Assembly (NCBI GenBank): GCA_903939765.1
Contig: CAJAIK010000075.1
Coordinates: 1-32,021 of the forward strand
DNA length: 32,021 nucleotides
From: an uncultured Chlorobiaceae bacterium
GTDB taxonomy: Bacteria > Bacteroidota > Chlorobiia > Chlorobiales > Chlorobiaceae
Direction of reading: 5' to 3'
Shown: in pieces, positions 9,901-18,398 of the stretch
Layout: each line of letters opens with the position of its first letter
Numbering within the stretch: position 1 is the first letter of the stretch
The notes under the pieces: model-generated
Databases searched by the model: none
The model's input: the letters and a program-made list of their open reading frames with translations, nothing else
What the model was told of the DNA's origin: nothing
Program-made: the position numbers and the translations under genes

Positions 9901-10210
9901 AACCTTTTCTTGTTCTTGTGCTCTATTCTTTTTTTCGCCTTTACCATCGCCGGATGTTCCCCACATGCCGGCGATGGCATTTATGGCCAGGTTGCCATGA
10001 GACGGTACTTTTCACTCCCCATGTATTATTTCACTTGGTCCTGTTGACAGCATCCCGTACCAAGGATCCTTAGGAAACCTTTATGGAATGGAGTCACTTT
10101 GCACTTGAACTCGGTTGATGCTCAGTCAGCAAACAAGTTTTGCCGCATTTGGAACATTGCTGTGTTACCCGGAATAAGGGGATGGCAACAGGCAGAAAAG
10201 GAGTCGGGAT
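9901..10210. other. Non-coding gap between PEP-CTERM gene and MFS gene
   Basis: This 310-bp interval separates two convergent genes. Apart from the hairpin at 9944-9977 and a 10-bp palindrome AAGGATCCTT at 10062-10071, I see no gene, RNA or repeat here. No open frame of convincing composition crosses it on either strand. Confidence 0.6.
9944..9977 (+). terminator. Long hairpin downstream of the PEP-CTERM gene, probable terminator
   Basis: Perfect 10-bp arms CCATCGCCGG (9944-9953) and CCGGCGATGG (9968-9977) enclose a loop that can pair further (ATGT with ACAT, one bulged base). It lies 43 bases after the stop codon. The trailing sequence is only CATTTAT rather than a clean U-run, so it may terminate weakly or stabilise the mRNA 3' end. 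Confidence 0.55.
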
Positions 10211-11524
10211 TTACAGAAACTCCTCGTAGTAGTCGAGATCTTTGTGGAAGGTCTCTTCGAGTGCGCTGAGAGAGAAGAAGGCCGCCGTCACGCAGAGGGC
10301 GCCAACCAGCAGCGCCCCTAATTCCAGACCGTAGAGGCCCCGAAAAAACTGAAAGAGCATGGTGATGGGCACCACCATGCCGCGCACAAGATTGGGCACC
10401 GTCGTGGCAACCGTAGCGCGAAGATTGGTCCCGAACTGTTCAGCCGCAACCGTCACAAAAATAGCCCAGTAACCACCCGCAAACCCAAGGATGGCACAAA
10501 CCACATAAAAGAACTGCGGGCTCTGGTGCCCCTGCAGAAAATAGAGCGCCACAGCACCAACCGTCAAAAGCATAAACAACAGGATAACCTTTTTGCGGCT
10601 CTGCAACAGTTGGCTCAACAGCCCGCTCGAAAGATCCCCGAAAACAAGGCCGAGATAGCAGTACATCACAGCATTACCAGCCTTGACCGGCCCGGTAAGA
10701 CCAAGCTCAACACCAAACTCCGGCGAAAAGGTGATCAGTACCCCCACAACAAACCAGATCGGCACACCAATCATGATGGAATTCAAATAACGGAAAAAAC
10801 GCCTGCGGTCAGTAAACAAAGCCAGCATATTCCCCCGGCTCATACCGCTTTTTGCCTCCATCGCCTTGAACATCCCTGACTCCGCAACCCGCACACGGGC
10901 AACCAGTAGCAAGAGGCCGAGCCCCCCTCCAATAAAAAAAGCGTTGTGCCACTCATAGGTATTGGCCACAATATTGGCCAGAATCGCCCCCGAAACACCA
11001 ACCGAAGCCACAAGCATCGTCCCGTAGCCCCTTATTTTGGTATGCAGCACCTCCGAAACGAGCGTAATGCCCGCCCCGAGCTCCCCGGCAAGACCGACAC
11101 CGGCAATAAATCGCAACGCCGCATAAGCGGGCAGCGACGAAACAAAACCATTGGCAATATTGGCCAGCGAATAGAGCAGGATAGAGGCAAACATAATCTT
11201 CAGGCGCCCCTTTTTGTCGCCAAGCCACCCCCAGAGAATACCGCCAACCAGCATACCGATCATCTGCATATTGAGCAGGTAGACCCCGTAATCGATCAGC
11301 TCCTTCCCCGACAGACCGAACGACTTCAGGCTCGGCACCCTCACAATGCTGAAGAGCACCAGATCGTAAATATCAACAAAATAACCCAGCGCCGCCACAA
11401 TCACCGGCAGGCTGAAGATGTCACGTATTGATGCATGAGTATTCTGTTGCACAATGCCCTCCATTCTTCTGCTTATCAGCGCAAATTCGCGCAAAAGACC
11501 CAAACCACGCTCTCCCCCTTCCAA
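10211..11524 (-). CDS. MFS transporter, metabolite:H+ symporter-like
   Basis: This roughly 437-residue major facilitator superfamily protein has about 12 hydrophobic segments. The loop between helices 2 and 3 carries the MFS motif as GWLGDKKGRLKIM, and helix 4 has RFIAGVGLAGELGAGITLVSE, typical of the sugar/organic-acid porter branch. The substrate cannot be read from sequence. Two starts are possible. A TTG at 11524 has a good AGGAG six bases upstream. An ATG at 11464 (MEGIVQQN) gives an N-terminus closer to relatives but has a weaker purine run. I give the longer form because of the ribosome binding site. The gene lies 62 bp after the NusG-like gene on the same strand, so it may be the last gene of that unit, though it may be unrelated to polysaccharide export. 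Confidence 0.83.
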   Translation of the reverse strand: MEGGERGLGLLREFALISRRMEGIVQQNTHASIRDIFSLPVIVAALGYFVDIYDLVLFSIVRVPSLKSFGLSGKELIDYGVYLLNMQMIGMLVGGILWGWLGDKKGRLKIMFASILLYSLANIANGFVSSLPAYAALRFIAGVGLAGELGAGITLVSEVLHTKIRGYGTMLVASVGVSGAILANIVANTYEWHNAFFIGGGLGLLLLVARVRVAESGMFKAMEAKSGMSRGNMLALFTDRRRFFRYLNSIMIGVPIWFVVGVLITFSPEFGVELGLTGPVKAGNAVMYCYLGLVFGDLSSGLLSQLLQSRKKVILLFMLLTVGAVALYFLQGHQSPQFFYVVCAILGFAGGYWAIFVTVAAEQFGTNLRATVATTVPNLVRGMVVPITMLFQFFRGLYGLELGALLVGALCVTAAFFSLSALEETFHKDLDYYEEFL

Positions 11525-11530
11525 AAAAAA

Positions 11531-11535
11531 CTCCT
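11531..11535 (-). promoter_or_regulatory. Shine-Dalgarno supporting a TTG start of the MFS gene
   Basis: On the minus strand AGGAG is followed by six T and then TTG (11524-11522). The spacing is suitable, making the TTG a credible start over the downstream ATG at 11464. Confidence 0.5.
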
Positions 11536-11586
11536 GTCAAACGCCACAAAAATTGTGCGTTTTATCCCAATGACTGCCCCCTCACC

Positions 11587-12171
11587 TCACAGACGAAGAA
11601 AATGCTTCTCCACCGAAACGAGTTCAACACCGGTAGCCACCGCACCATGCCCCGGCGCACCGGCAACCGCCAAAAGCACATCAGGAGAGATGGTCACTTC
11701 AACGCCCTGCATGATACTCTCAAAAAAAACCACCAGCCGCGACTCCCTACCCTGCTTGATTACAACACCCTCAAAATCCTTGAACGGCCCGGCAAGAACC
11801 TTCACCCTCTGGCCCGGAGGAAGAGAATCAACCGTCCGGTGAACCGCATCCGGCTCCCTTACCAACTGCTTGAGCCAGTCAATATCACGCTGAGCAATCA
11901 CCGAAGGCGTTTTACCAATCCCGATAAACTTCACCACACCCTCCGTATCGAGCACCGCAATCTTCTCCCGCTGTAACGCAATATTGACAAACAGATACCC
12001 CCGAAACAGGGGTTCAGAGACCTTTTTCTTCCTGTCGCTCCACTGCTTCCAGGTATCAAGCAGCGGCAGAAAACTCACAACACTCTGCTCAAGCAGCAGT
12101 TGATGCGCCCGCTTTTCATACCGGGAGCGGACATAAAGCGCATACCACTTCAAATCATCAACATCAGTCAT
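11587..12171 (-). CDS. NusG-like transcription antiterminator (UpxY/RfaH family)
   Basis: The 194-residue protein has an N-terminal NGN domain (about 8-110; KWYALYVRSRYEKRA, LFRGYLFVNI, FIGIGKTPSVI) and a C-terminal KOW motif (PGQRVKVLAGPFKDFEGVV, about 128-147). This is the architecture of specialised NusG paralogues that help RNA polymerase read through long polysaccharide operons (UpxY in Bacteroides, RfaH in enterobacteria). Housekeeping nusG normally sits with secE and ribosomal protein genes, whereas this copy sits at the end of a surface-glycan cluster, so the specialised role is favoured. It lies 123 bp downstream of the YdcF-like gene. Such regulators are often first in their operon; here it appears to be near the end of the run. 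Confidence 0.86.
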   Translation of the reverse strand: MTDVDDLKWYALYVRSRYEKRAHQLLLEQSVVSFLPLLDTWKQWSDRKKKVSEPLFRGYLFVNIALQREKIAVLDTEGVVKFIGIGKTPSVIAQRDIDWLKQLVREPDAVHRTVDSLPPGQRVKVLAGPFKDFEGVVIKQGRESRLVVFFESIMQGVEVTISPDVLLAVAGAPGHGAVATGVELVSVEKHFLRL

Positions 12172-12294
12172 CCAATCACGTGCTAAAAAATTCCAAAAAA
12201 AAGAGGAGCCGTAAAACCTGCATCAGGGAACACCGAACTCCAAATCGTCAAAAAAAAAGTAACACATGAGCATCATTTATCAAAAAACATCCGC

Positions 12295-13065
12295 TCAATC
12301 CAGACGCACAAAACTCCGCACACGGTAAAAAAGCAACCCCATCACCTCACGCAACGCAAGCTCCGACTTCGCGAGCGCCTCCGCATTTGGCAGATAGCTC
12401 AACACCGCCGAACCGCTCTTTTCACTCCCCTGATAATCGACCGGAAACGACTCAACCTCAAAACCGGCACGCTCAAACAAAAAACGCGCCCGACGAATAT
12501 GGAAGGCACTGGTCACCAGAATAATTCTCTTCGGCACCCCCTTTGCAGCACCAAGCACCGCTTTTGCCGCAAGGGCTTCATCGGCCGTATTGCCCACCTT
12601 GCCGGTCAAACGAATAGCCGATTTCGGCACCCCAAGCAGCAACGCCCTTTTGGCCAGCACCTCACCCTCAGGCACCACATCCGGCTGCCACGGCATCTGG
12701 CCGCGCGTAAAGAGAATCAGGGGCGCACGGCCGGCCTTGAACAGCTCCATGCCTCCATCAAACCGATCCACCGCATCACCCCACTCCCCCAACGGCGCCC
12801 CCTCTACCGTCACAATCATCCCGCTCAGCACCACAATCGCATCAGCCTTCCCGACGCGGCTGACCGGCACCCTTCCGGAGCCAACCTCAACCGAGCGCAT
12901 CAAAAAATCACTCACCAGAGGCATACTGAACACAAAAAGCACCAGCATCCCGAGCAACACAAAAAAGCGGTTGCGCAACAGCAGACCAGCCAGCAGGCAC
13001 AAAAAGCTGAACCCTGAGGGCAAGAGCAGCATAGGCAATACTTTATTTAAAAGAAGCCCGTTCAT
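12295..13065 (-). CDS. YdcF/ElyC/SanA-family membrane protein (DUF218)
   Basis: The 256-residue protein has two N-terminal membrane segments (about 5-28 and 33-55) followed by a DUF218 domain. This contains KADAIVVLSG (73-82), RFDGGMELFKAGRAPLILFTRG, NTADEA, and the conserved RIILVTSAFHIRRARFLFER. ElyC/SanA-type members affect envelope or peptidoglycan and lipid-carrier homeostasis in E. coli; their exact chemistry is unsettled. Its ATG overlaps the stop of the upstream nucleotide-sugar dehydrogenase by 4 bases (ATGA), implying translational coupling and a role in the same glycan pathway, perhaps at the undecaprenyl step. That role is inference from context. Confidence 0.8.
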   Translation of the reverse strand: MNGLLLNKVLPMLLLPSGFSFLCLLAGLLLRNRFFVLLGMLVLFVFSMPLVSDFLMRSVEVGSGRVPVSRVGKADAIVVLSGMIVTVEGAPLGEWGDAVDRFDGGMELFKAGRAPLILFTRGQMPWQPDVVPEGEVLAKRALLLGVPKSAIRLTGKVGNTADEALAAKAVLGAAKGVPKRIILVTSAFHIRRARFLFERAGFEVESFPVDYQGSEKSGSAVLSYLPNAEALAKSELALREVMGLLFYRVRSFVRLD

Positions 13066-14360
13066 AGCCTGCCGTCAACCTCTTCCTTCGGCAAAACTCC
13101 CTTCACATCATACACAACGGTATGATCGTCGAAACAGAGCGAACGGATATCCAGATCTCTAAAAGCCTGATGCGCGACAGCAAGAATGATCGCCTCATAG
13201 CGGTTGCCGTTAAGCTCCGGAAGGCAGGTAAGAGCATACTCCTGCATCACCTCACCGGGATTGGCCCAGGGGTCGTAGATTTCAACCTTGGCACCATACT
13301 GCTGCAACTCGCGGACAATATCGACCACATGGGTATTGCGGATATCGGGGCAATTCTCCTTAAAGGTGATGCCGAGCATCAGCACCTTTGCCCCCTTGAT
13401 TTTATGATCCGCCGCAATCATCAATTTGATAACCTGCGAAGCAATATATCTCCCCATATTGTCGTTCAGCCTGCGGCCCGCAAGAATAATTTCAGGATGA
13501 TAACCATACTCCTGCGCCTTCTGGGCGAGATAATAGGGGTCAACCCCGATACAGTGACCGCCAACAAGGCCCGGCTTGAAAGCCAAAAAGTTCCACTTGG
13601 TGCCCGCCGCCGCCAGCACCTCATGCGTATCAATACCCATACGGTTAAAAATCATCGCCAGCTCATTGACAAAAGCAATATTGATGTCGCGCTGCGAATT
13701 CTCAATCACCTTGGCCGCCTCCGCAACCCTGATGGATGACGCGAGGTGTGTACCGGCAGTGATGATCGAGCGGTAGAGCGCATCTACCTTGGCCGCCGCT
13801 GCAGGAGTCGAGCCCGAAGTGACCTTCTTTATTGTCGTCACCCGATGCTCCTTGTCGCCGGGATTGATCCGTTCCGGAGAGTAACCGGCAAAAAAGTCAA
13901 GATTAAACGTGAGGCCGGATACCCTTTCGAGCACCGGCACACAATCCTCCTCCGTAGCGCCGGGATAGACCGTTGATTCGTAGATGACCAGGTCTCCCGG
14001 CTTCAGCACCCGGCCAATGGTTTCGCTCGCCTTGATGAGCGGCGTCAAAACAGGACGATTGTTCTTGTCGGTCGGAGTCGGAACCGTAACGATATAACAG
14101 TTTGACGCACCGAGGTCGCTGCTCTCGGCAGTAACAAAAAGCCCTCGGCTCTCCTCTCCCGCAATGTGGTTATCCTTGCAAAGCACCATCTGCAGCTCCT
14201 CACGGCTCATCTCAAGCGTCGCATCGTGACCCTCGCGCAGCTCACCAACACGCTCCGGCTTGATATCAAAACCCACCACCGGATACTTTTTGGCAAATTC
14301 GACAGCAAGCGGCAAGCCGACATAACCAAGGCCGATAACGGCAATTCTTATTGAACTCAT
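13062..14360 (-). CDS. tviB: UDP-N-acetyl-hexosamine 6-dehydrogenase (TviB/WbpO type)
   Basis: The enzyme oxidises the C6 hydroxyl of a UDP-HexNAc (GlcNAc or GalNAc) to the uronic acid with two NAD+. It has an N-terminal Rossmann motif IAVIGLGYVGLPLAVEF, the middle-domain NYx-type segments VTVPTPTD, YESTVYPGATEEDCVPVLE and FFAGYSPERINPGD, and the catalytic loop GLVGGHCIGVDPYYL with Cys270. The C-terminal UDP-binding domain is present (LGITFKENCPDIRNT). Length (432) and motif spellings closely resemble Salmonella TviB and P. aeruginosa WbpO rather than UDP-glucose dehydrogenase. I use the ATG at 14360 (MSSIRIAVIG); a TTG at 14375 is possible. The gene follows gmd by 39 bp and is translationally coupled to the YdcF-like gene. 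Whether the product is GlcNAcA or GalNAcA cannot be told. Confidence 0.88.
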   Translation of the reverse strand: MSSIRIAVIGLGYVGLPLAVEFAKKYPVVGFDIKPERVGELREGHDATLEMSREELQMVLCKDNHIAGEESRGLFVTAESSDLGASNCYIVTVPTPTDKNNRPVLTPLIKASETIGRVLKPGDLVIYESTVYPGATEEDCVPVLERVSGLTFNLDFFAGYSPERINPGDKEHRVTTIKKVTSGSTPAAAAKVDALYRSIITAGTHLASSIRVAEAAKVIENSQRDINIAFVNELAMIFNRMGIDTHEVLAAAGTKWNFLAFKPGLVGGHCIGVDPYYLAQKAQEYGYHPEIILAGRRLNDNMGRYIASQVIKLMIAADHKIKGAKVLMLGITFKENCPDIRNTHVVDIVRELQQYGAKVEIYDPWANPGEVMQEYALTCLPELNGNRYEAIILAVAHQAFRDLDIRSLCFDDHTVVYDVKGVLPKEEVDGRL

Positions 14361-14399
14361 ATCAGAAGTTGGCAAGGTTTTTTCTCTGAAAATAAAATT

Positions 14400-15587
14400 T
14401 CAACTCTCTTTACTGACCTCCACAATGTAGCCATTGGCCTTGAGCAGCGCGTGACGCCGGGCAAGGTCAAGATCGTGCGCCACCATCTCCTCAACCATCT
14501 CGTCAAGCGTAATCTCCGGTACCCAGCCAAGTTCGACTTTGGCCTTTGACGGGTCACCAAGCAGTGTCTCCACTTCTGCAGGACGGAAATAGCGCGGATC
14601 AATCCGCACAATTACCTCTCCAACGCTGAGCGAAGGGTTTGGAATGGTGAGCGACTCAATAATGCCCTCCTCCTCCCTTCCCTCTCCCTGCCAGCGGATG
14701 GTCATGCCAAGCTGCGCCGCCACCTTTTCAATAAACTGGCGGACGCTGTACTGCACGCCGGTAGCAATCACATAATCCTGCGGCTCCTCCTGCTGCAGCA
14801 TCATCCACTGCATCCGCACATAATCCTTTGCATGGCCCCAGTCGCGCAAAGCGTTCATATTGCCGATATAGAGGCACTCTTCGAGCCCCTGCGAAATATT
14901 GGCCAAACTCCGGGTGATCTTGCGCGTCACAAAGGTCTCACCCCGGCGCGGCGACTCATGGTTGAACAAAATGCCGTTACAGGCGTACATACCGTAGGCT
15001 TCACGATAGTTGACCGTCATCCAGTAGGCGTAGAGTTTGGCAACCGCATAAGGACTGCGAGGATAAAACGGGGTACTCTCCCGCTGCGGAATCTCCTGCA
15101 CCAGGCCATAAAGCTCCGAAGTAGAGGCCTGATAAAAGCGCGTTTTCCTCTCAAGCCCCAAAAAGCGGATCGCCTCAAGCAAGCGCAAGGTACCCATGGC
15201 ATCAACATCCGCCGTATATTCCGGCGACTCAAAGCTCACCGCAACATGGCTCTGCGCTCCAAGGTTATAGACCTCATCCGGCTGCACCTCTTCAAGAATG
15301 CGGGTGAGGTTGCTGCTGTCGGTCAAATCACCATAATGCAGATAGAGCTCCGGGTGAGTGACACTGGGGAGTGACTCTTTTTCAATGTCGTGACGATCAC
15401 GATAGAGGTGATCAATGCGCTGGGTGTTGAGAGAGCTGGCCCGACGCTTGATGCCATGCACCTCATACCCCTTTTCAAGCAGCAGTTCTGCAAGGTAAGA
15501 TCCGTCCTGGCCGGTTATACCGGTAATAAGGGCAACTTTCGCAGGAATTGAAGTGCCATGATGCTTTACAGGTGAGGTATCGGGCAT
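14400..15587 (-). CDS. gmd: GDP-mannose 4,6-dehydratase
   Basis: This 395-residue extended SDR enzyme converts GDP-D-mannose to GDP-4-keto-6-deoxymannose, the first step to GDP-L-fucose. Visible features are the nucleotide-binding [19 protein letters not shown], the GMD-specific [15 protein letters not shown] and [12 protein letters not shown], the catalytic STSELYG and YxxxK (YAVAK), and [17 protein letters not shown]. All are diagnostic for Gmd. Compared with the usual 345-375 residues it is somewhat long because of a 17-residue N-terminal leader before VALITG and a short insert ([12 protein letters not shown]). Its ATG abuts the stop of fcl with no gap, so the two are cotranscribed. A closely matching pathway pair is the expected arrangement. 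Confidence 0.95.
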   Translation of the reverse strand: MPDTSPVKHHGTSIPAKVALITGITGQDGSYLAELLLEKGYEVHGIKRRASSLNTQRIDHLYRDRHDIEKESLPSVTHPELYLHYGDLTDSSNLTRILEEVQPDEVYNLGAQSHVAVSFESPEYTADVDAMGTLRLLEAIRFLGLERKTRFYQASTSELYGLVQEIPQRESTPFYPRSPYAVAKLYAYWMTVNYREAYGMYACNGILFNHESPRRGETFVTRKITRSLANISQGLEECLYIGNMNALRDWGHAKDYVRMQWMMLQQEEPQDYVIATGVQYSVRQFIEKVAAQLGMTIRWQGEGREEEGIIESLTIPNPSLSVGEVIVRIDPRYFRPAEVETLLGDPSKAKVELGWVPEITLDEMVEEMVAHDLDLARRHALLKANGYIVEVSKES

Positions 15588-16586
15588 TTAAGAATAGGTT
15601 AGGTGTTCGTTCAAAAAATCACTATAAGCCAGCGTCAGCCCCTCTTCAAGCCCCACGTCCGGCTTCCATCCAAGGGTGTTGAGTCGGTGGCTCTCCATCA
15701 GTTTACGGGGTGACCCATCCGGTTTTGCCGGGTCAAACTCAATCGCTCCCCTGTAGCCGACAACGGTCGCGATGGTTTTGGCAAGCTCCTTTATGGTCAC
15801 CTCCCGGCCGCTCCCGACATTGATGTGGCTCTGCATCGGAGTGGTATGGGCGGCAAAAACCGCATGATCGAGATTCATCACGTGCACGCTTGCCGCCGCC
15901 ATATCATCAACATAGAGGAACTCCCGCAGCGGTGTTCCGGTACCCCAAATCATGACGGAGTGGTGTGTGCCCTCTGCCGCGTTATTCTCCATATCAAGCT
16001 TCGCCAGATGGAATCGGCGGATCATGGCCGGGATAACATGGCTGTTTTCAGGGTGATAGTTGTCACCAGGGCCATAAAGGTTGGTCGGCATGACGCTGCG
16101 GTAATCGGTACCATGGCTCTCGCCATACTGCCGGTTGTAACTTTCGCAAAGCTTGATACCGGCAATTTTGGCAATGGCATAAGGCTCATTGGTGGGCTCA
16201 AGCGGGCCCGTCAAAAGGGCGCTTTCCTGCATCGGCTGCGGCGCCAATCGGGGATAGATACAGCTTGAGCCAAGAAAGAGGAGCTTTTGCACCCCAACCC
16301 GCCAGCTCTCATGGATAATATTGGCCTCAATCATCAGATTCTGGTAGATAAACTCCGCCGGATAAGAGTTATTGGCATGGATACCGCCAACTTTTGCCGC
16401 CGCCAGGTAGACCTGTGAAGGTTTTTCTTTCTCAAAAAAAGCCCGAACAGCCGCCTGACAGGTAAGATCAAGCTCAGCATGAGTTCTTACAAGTAAATTC
16501 TCCGCCTGTAACCCCCCGGCAAACAGGTTACGCACAATGGCCGAACCAACCATTCCCCGGTGACCGGCTACAAATATTTTATGCAC
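15588..16586 (-). CDS. fcl: GDP-L-fucose synthase
   Basis: This 332-residue epimerase-reductase converts GDP-4-keto-6-deoxymannose into GDP-L-fucose using NADPH. It shows the family N-terminus [18 protein letters not shown] and [21 protein letters not shown]. Next are [17 protein letters not shown], containing the catalytic Ser and Cys, and [20 protein letters not shown] with the YxxxK pair. [24 protein letters not shown] and [17 protein letters not shown] follow. It is the first gene of the fcl-gmd-tviB-ydcF-nusG run on the minus strand. Upstream lies a 227-bp gap holding a small dyad and a gene scar, which is likely to contain the promoter. GDP-mannose supply genes (manB/manC) are not in the window. 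Confidence 0.95.
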   Translation of the reverse strand: MHKIFVAGHRGMVGSAIVRNLFAGGLQAENLLVRTHAELDLTCQAAVRAFFEKEKPSQVYLAAAKVGGIHANNSYPAEFIYQNLMIEANIIHESWRVGVQKLLFLGSSCIYPRLAPQPMQESALLTGPLEPTNEPYAIAKIAGIKLCESYNRQYGESHGTDYRSVMPTNLYGPGDNYHPENSHVIPAMIRRFHLAKLDMENNAAEGTHHSVMIWGTGTPLREFLYVDDMAAASVHVMNLDHAVFAAHTTPMQSHINVGSGREVTIKELAKTIATVVGYRGAIEFDPAKPDGSPRKLMESHRLNTLGWKPDVGLEEGLTLAYSDFLNEHLTYS

Positions 16587-16615
16587 AAAAATTTCTCAAT
16601 TCATTGAACGTTAAA

Positions 16616-16630
16616 TAGCGTAAAACGCTA
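16616..16630. promoter_or_regulatory. 15-bp perfect dyad upstream of fcl
   Basis: TAGCGT-AAA-ACGCTA is an uninterrupted inverted repeat 30 bases upstream of the fcl ATG. No U-run follows on either strand, so an operator or mRNA 5' hairpin is more likely than a terminator. Nothing else identifies its binding protein. Confidence 0.3.
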
Positions 16631-16709
16631 ATATAGGCGCAAATTCTTTCTCACCCAACACACACCCATTCTTTGACACGCCCGGATGGAAAAGTGTGCA
16701 ACGCATAGT

Positions 16710-16761
16710 TTTCATCTTCCTGATCTGCTCAAGCGGTTCCCCATCGCTTACCTTGAATTCA
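16710..16761 (-). pseudogene. 52-bp relic of a PD-(D/E)XK (DUF1703-type) gene
   Basis: These bases match 18495-18546, inside the nearby AAA/PD-(D/E)XK gene, with a single mismatch (16749). In the same reading direction the relic still reads EFKVSDGEPLEQIRKMK, the segment just after the catalytic EFK. Homology stops abruptly on both sides and there is no open frame around it. It looks like a remnant of a second copy of the gene or a recombination scar rather than a functional gene. Confidence 0.7.
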
Positions 16762-16813
16762 GCGTATCAACAAGCAACGTCACCTTCCCTGGCACGAAGA
16801 TTGACGATTTTGA

Positions 16814-18295
16814 TTACTGTTTTGAAAAGTAGCCACCGGTTTTTGGTGAGCCAATGAACTCTATTTTACCAGCTTCCCGCAGTTGCTTAAGCCTGCGCTC
16901 TATGGTTCTCTGTGTTACCTTGAAAGTTGCGGCCATGTCACTTGCCCTATGACCCGGATTAGCCTGAATGTCTGCGAAAAGAGCATTTACTCCGACATTT
17001 ACTCCGACATTTACTCCGACATTTACTCCCTTCCCCACTCCGCCTCGCTGCTCTTGCAGTTTAAAAGTCATCAAAACACTGCCGGTATTTTCATGCAGCA
17101 CAGGCACTGGCAAGCCAGCAGACTGCATTAAACTGGCAATTTTAAGCGTTCCCCGCCCCCATGTTTCAATCAATCCACGACGGTAAAATACCCTGGCAAT
17201 CCAAGGGTTCCAAGGTTTTGATTCATGGGGCTGGTAAAGCATATCTGGGGTTAAACCAAAATGGAGTTCACCTGGGGAGATGATTTCCAGACGGTCGTCA
17301 TACAAGGCAACCGCAACAGAACCCGCTGCGCTGGTATAATCACGATGAATAAACGCGTTGGCAAGTGCTTCACGCACCGCTTCGGTGGGCAGGGCTGGCG
17401 TGTCGATACGCGCCATTTTGCCCGGCACGATTTTACTGGCTACCGGTAGCCAATCAATCAAAAAGCGTTCGGCCCGGCGCATAAGTGCAAAGGCGTTGCC
17501 GGTGTATTGCCGATTATCAAGAAACTCGTCCCGTGTGGTGCCTTTGAAACGGGCTACACGAAGATTAAATTGCGGGAATTCTGGCAAGGCAAGTTCATCT
17601 TTACAAAACAAGGCGACGGCGGCACGCGATAGTTGTTCGCCGTTCACCAGCAGGCCCAAGCCACGCAATACTGCCAAGGTATCGCGGGTACCGGGGTCAA
17701 CGCTGCGGCCGCGTCGAATGGATTCTTCAAGGGTAACAACAATTTCGCGGCTATCAAGATCATCCACACTGCACCCGAAGGCAGGCTGCATTTCCCAGCG
17801 GTCAGTGGTGTGCATAGACTCAATCAACAGCCGTTGGTAATTGACACGGGGCATGACACGCGTTGTGTTCAGCACTCGCTCGTAAGGTATTCCGCGAAAA
17901 GAAACGGGAGCGTATGCGACACGATCGACCTGAACAATCAAAACTTCCAATCCACGACCATCCCCTTCAGAGAGTGGTATACGCTGGAGTTGCACGGATA
18001 GTGGTGGCTCGAAACCCTGAAACTCCTGTGCCAGTTCTTCCATTGTTCGATCAGTCACTTTTTGACCGACCACTTTACCAAACGGAGTTACACCAAACAC
18101 CACTTGCCCACCTTGGCCATTAGCCAGAGCACACATACTGCGACAAGCACGCTCTTTCTCAGCCGTAGACTTTTTGAGCTCAAGCGTTTGAGATTCGCCT
18201 GCTGCAATGCTTTTTTGAAGTTCAGTAAAGTTCAATATGACAATTGTTTCTGACAGAGCTGGATTACTGTCAATAATCCTTTTCACCCTTTCCAT
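16814..18295 (-). CDS. AlbA_2 / RecG-like ATP-binding transcriptional-regulator-type protein (COG2865)
   Basis: The 493-residue protein has an N-terminal AlbA_2 (Schlafen-like) domain (about 25-150; GESQTLELKKS, ALANGQGGQVVFGV). The central and C-terminal GHKL-type region contains PTEAVREALANAFIHRDY, VALYDDRLEIISPGEL, FYRRGLIETWGRGTLKI. A C-terminal winged helix follows (RASDMAATFKVTQRTIERRLKQLREAGKIEFIG). Family members are often mislabelled ATP-dependent DNA helicase RecG although they lack helicase motifs; they are thought to be DNA-binding regulators, often on mobile or defence-type islands. A GVN-type tandem repeat lies in the linker before the winged helix. The gene lies between fcl and a PD-(D/E)XK gene and has no obvious role in glycan synthesis. 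The start is uncertain: the AlbA_2 match begins only about residue 23. Confidence 0.8.
   Translation of the reverse strand: MERVKRIIDSNPALSETIVILNFTELQKSIAAGESQTLELKKSTAEKERACRSMCALANGQGGQVVFGVTPFGKVVGQKVTDRTMEELAQEFQGFEPPLSVQLQRIPLSEGDGRGLEVLIVQVDRVAYAPVSFRGIPYERVLNTTRVMPRVNYQRLLIESMHTTDRWEMQPAFGCSVDDLDSREIVVTLEESIRRGRSVDPGTRDTLAVLRGLGLLVNGEQLSRAAVALFCKDELALPEFPQFNLRVARFKGTTRDEFLDNRQYTGNAFALMRRAERFLIDWLPVASKIVPGKMARIDTPALPTEAVREALANAFIHRDYTSAAGSVAVALYDDRLEIISPGELHFGLTPDMLYQPHESKPWNPWIARVFYRRGLIETWGRGTLKIASLMQSAGLPVPVLHENTGSVLMTFKLQEQRGGVGKGVNVGVNVGVNVGVNALFADIQANPGHRASDMAATFKVTQRTIERRLKQLREAGKIEFIGSPKTGGYFSKQ
16984..17030. repeat. 12-bp tandem repeat inside the AlbA_2 gene
   Basis: CATTTACTCCGA occurs three times in a row plus an 11-base partial fourth copy. 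On the coding (minus) strand it encodes alternating GVNV units in the linker between the ATP-binding part and the winged helix. The unit is a multiple of three, so copy-number change would lengthen the linker without a frameshift. Confidence 0.92.
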
Positions 18296-18398
18296 TATCG
18301 TAAACCCTTCTCCCTAAAAAAACAACTTTTGTATGAAGAAAGCTTTTGGTCATTAATATAACCCCCTTTCCTCCCATCAAACCTGATAAAATCTAACG

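Noticed and set aside
10062-10071. 10-bp palindrome AAGGATCCTT
   Set aside because: Short and isolated, with no neighbouring promoter or gene to link it to.
12499-13162. Plus-strand frames opposite the YdcF-like gene
   Set aside because: The minus strand has membrane helices, DUF218 motifs and an ATGA coupling; the plus frames are Pro/His/Arg-rich shadows.
16762-16813. Possible LysR-type regulator tail (VPGKVTLLVDTL) between the relic and the AlbA_2 gene
   Set aside because: About 15 residues only, no upstream frame, similarity too weak to call.
16984-17030. Possible CRISPR array
   Set aside because: Units are only 12 bp, perfectly contiguous with no spacers, and lie inside a coding frame.
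16814-18295. Annotation as ATP-dependent DNA helicase RecG
   Set aside because: No helicase motifs; domain order is AlbA_2, GHKL-like region and winged helix.
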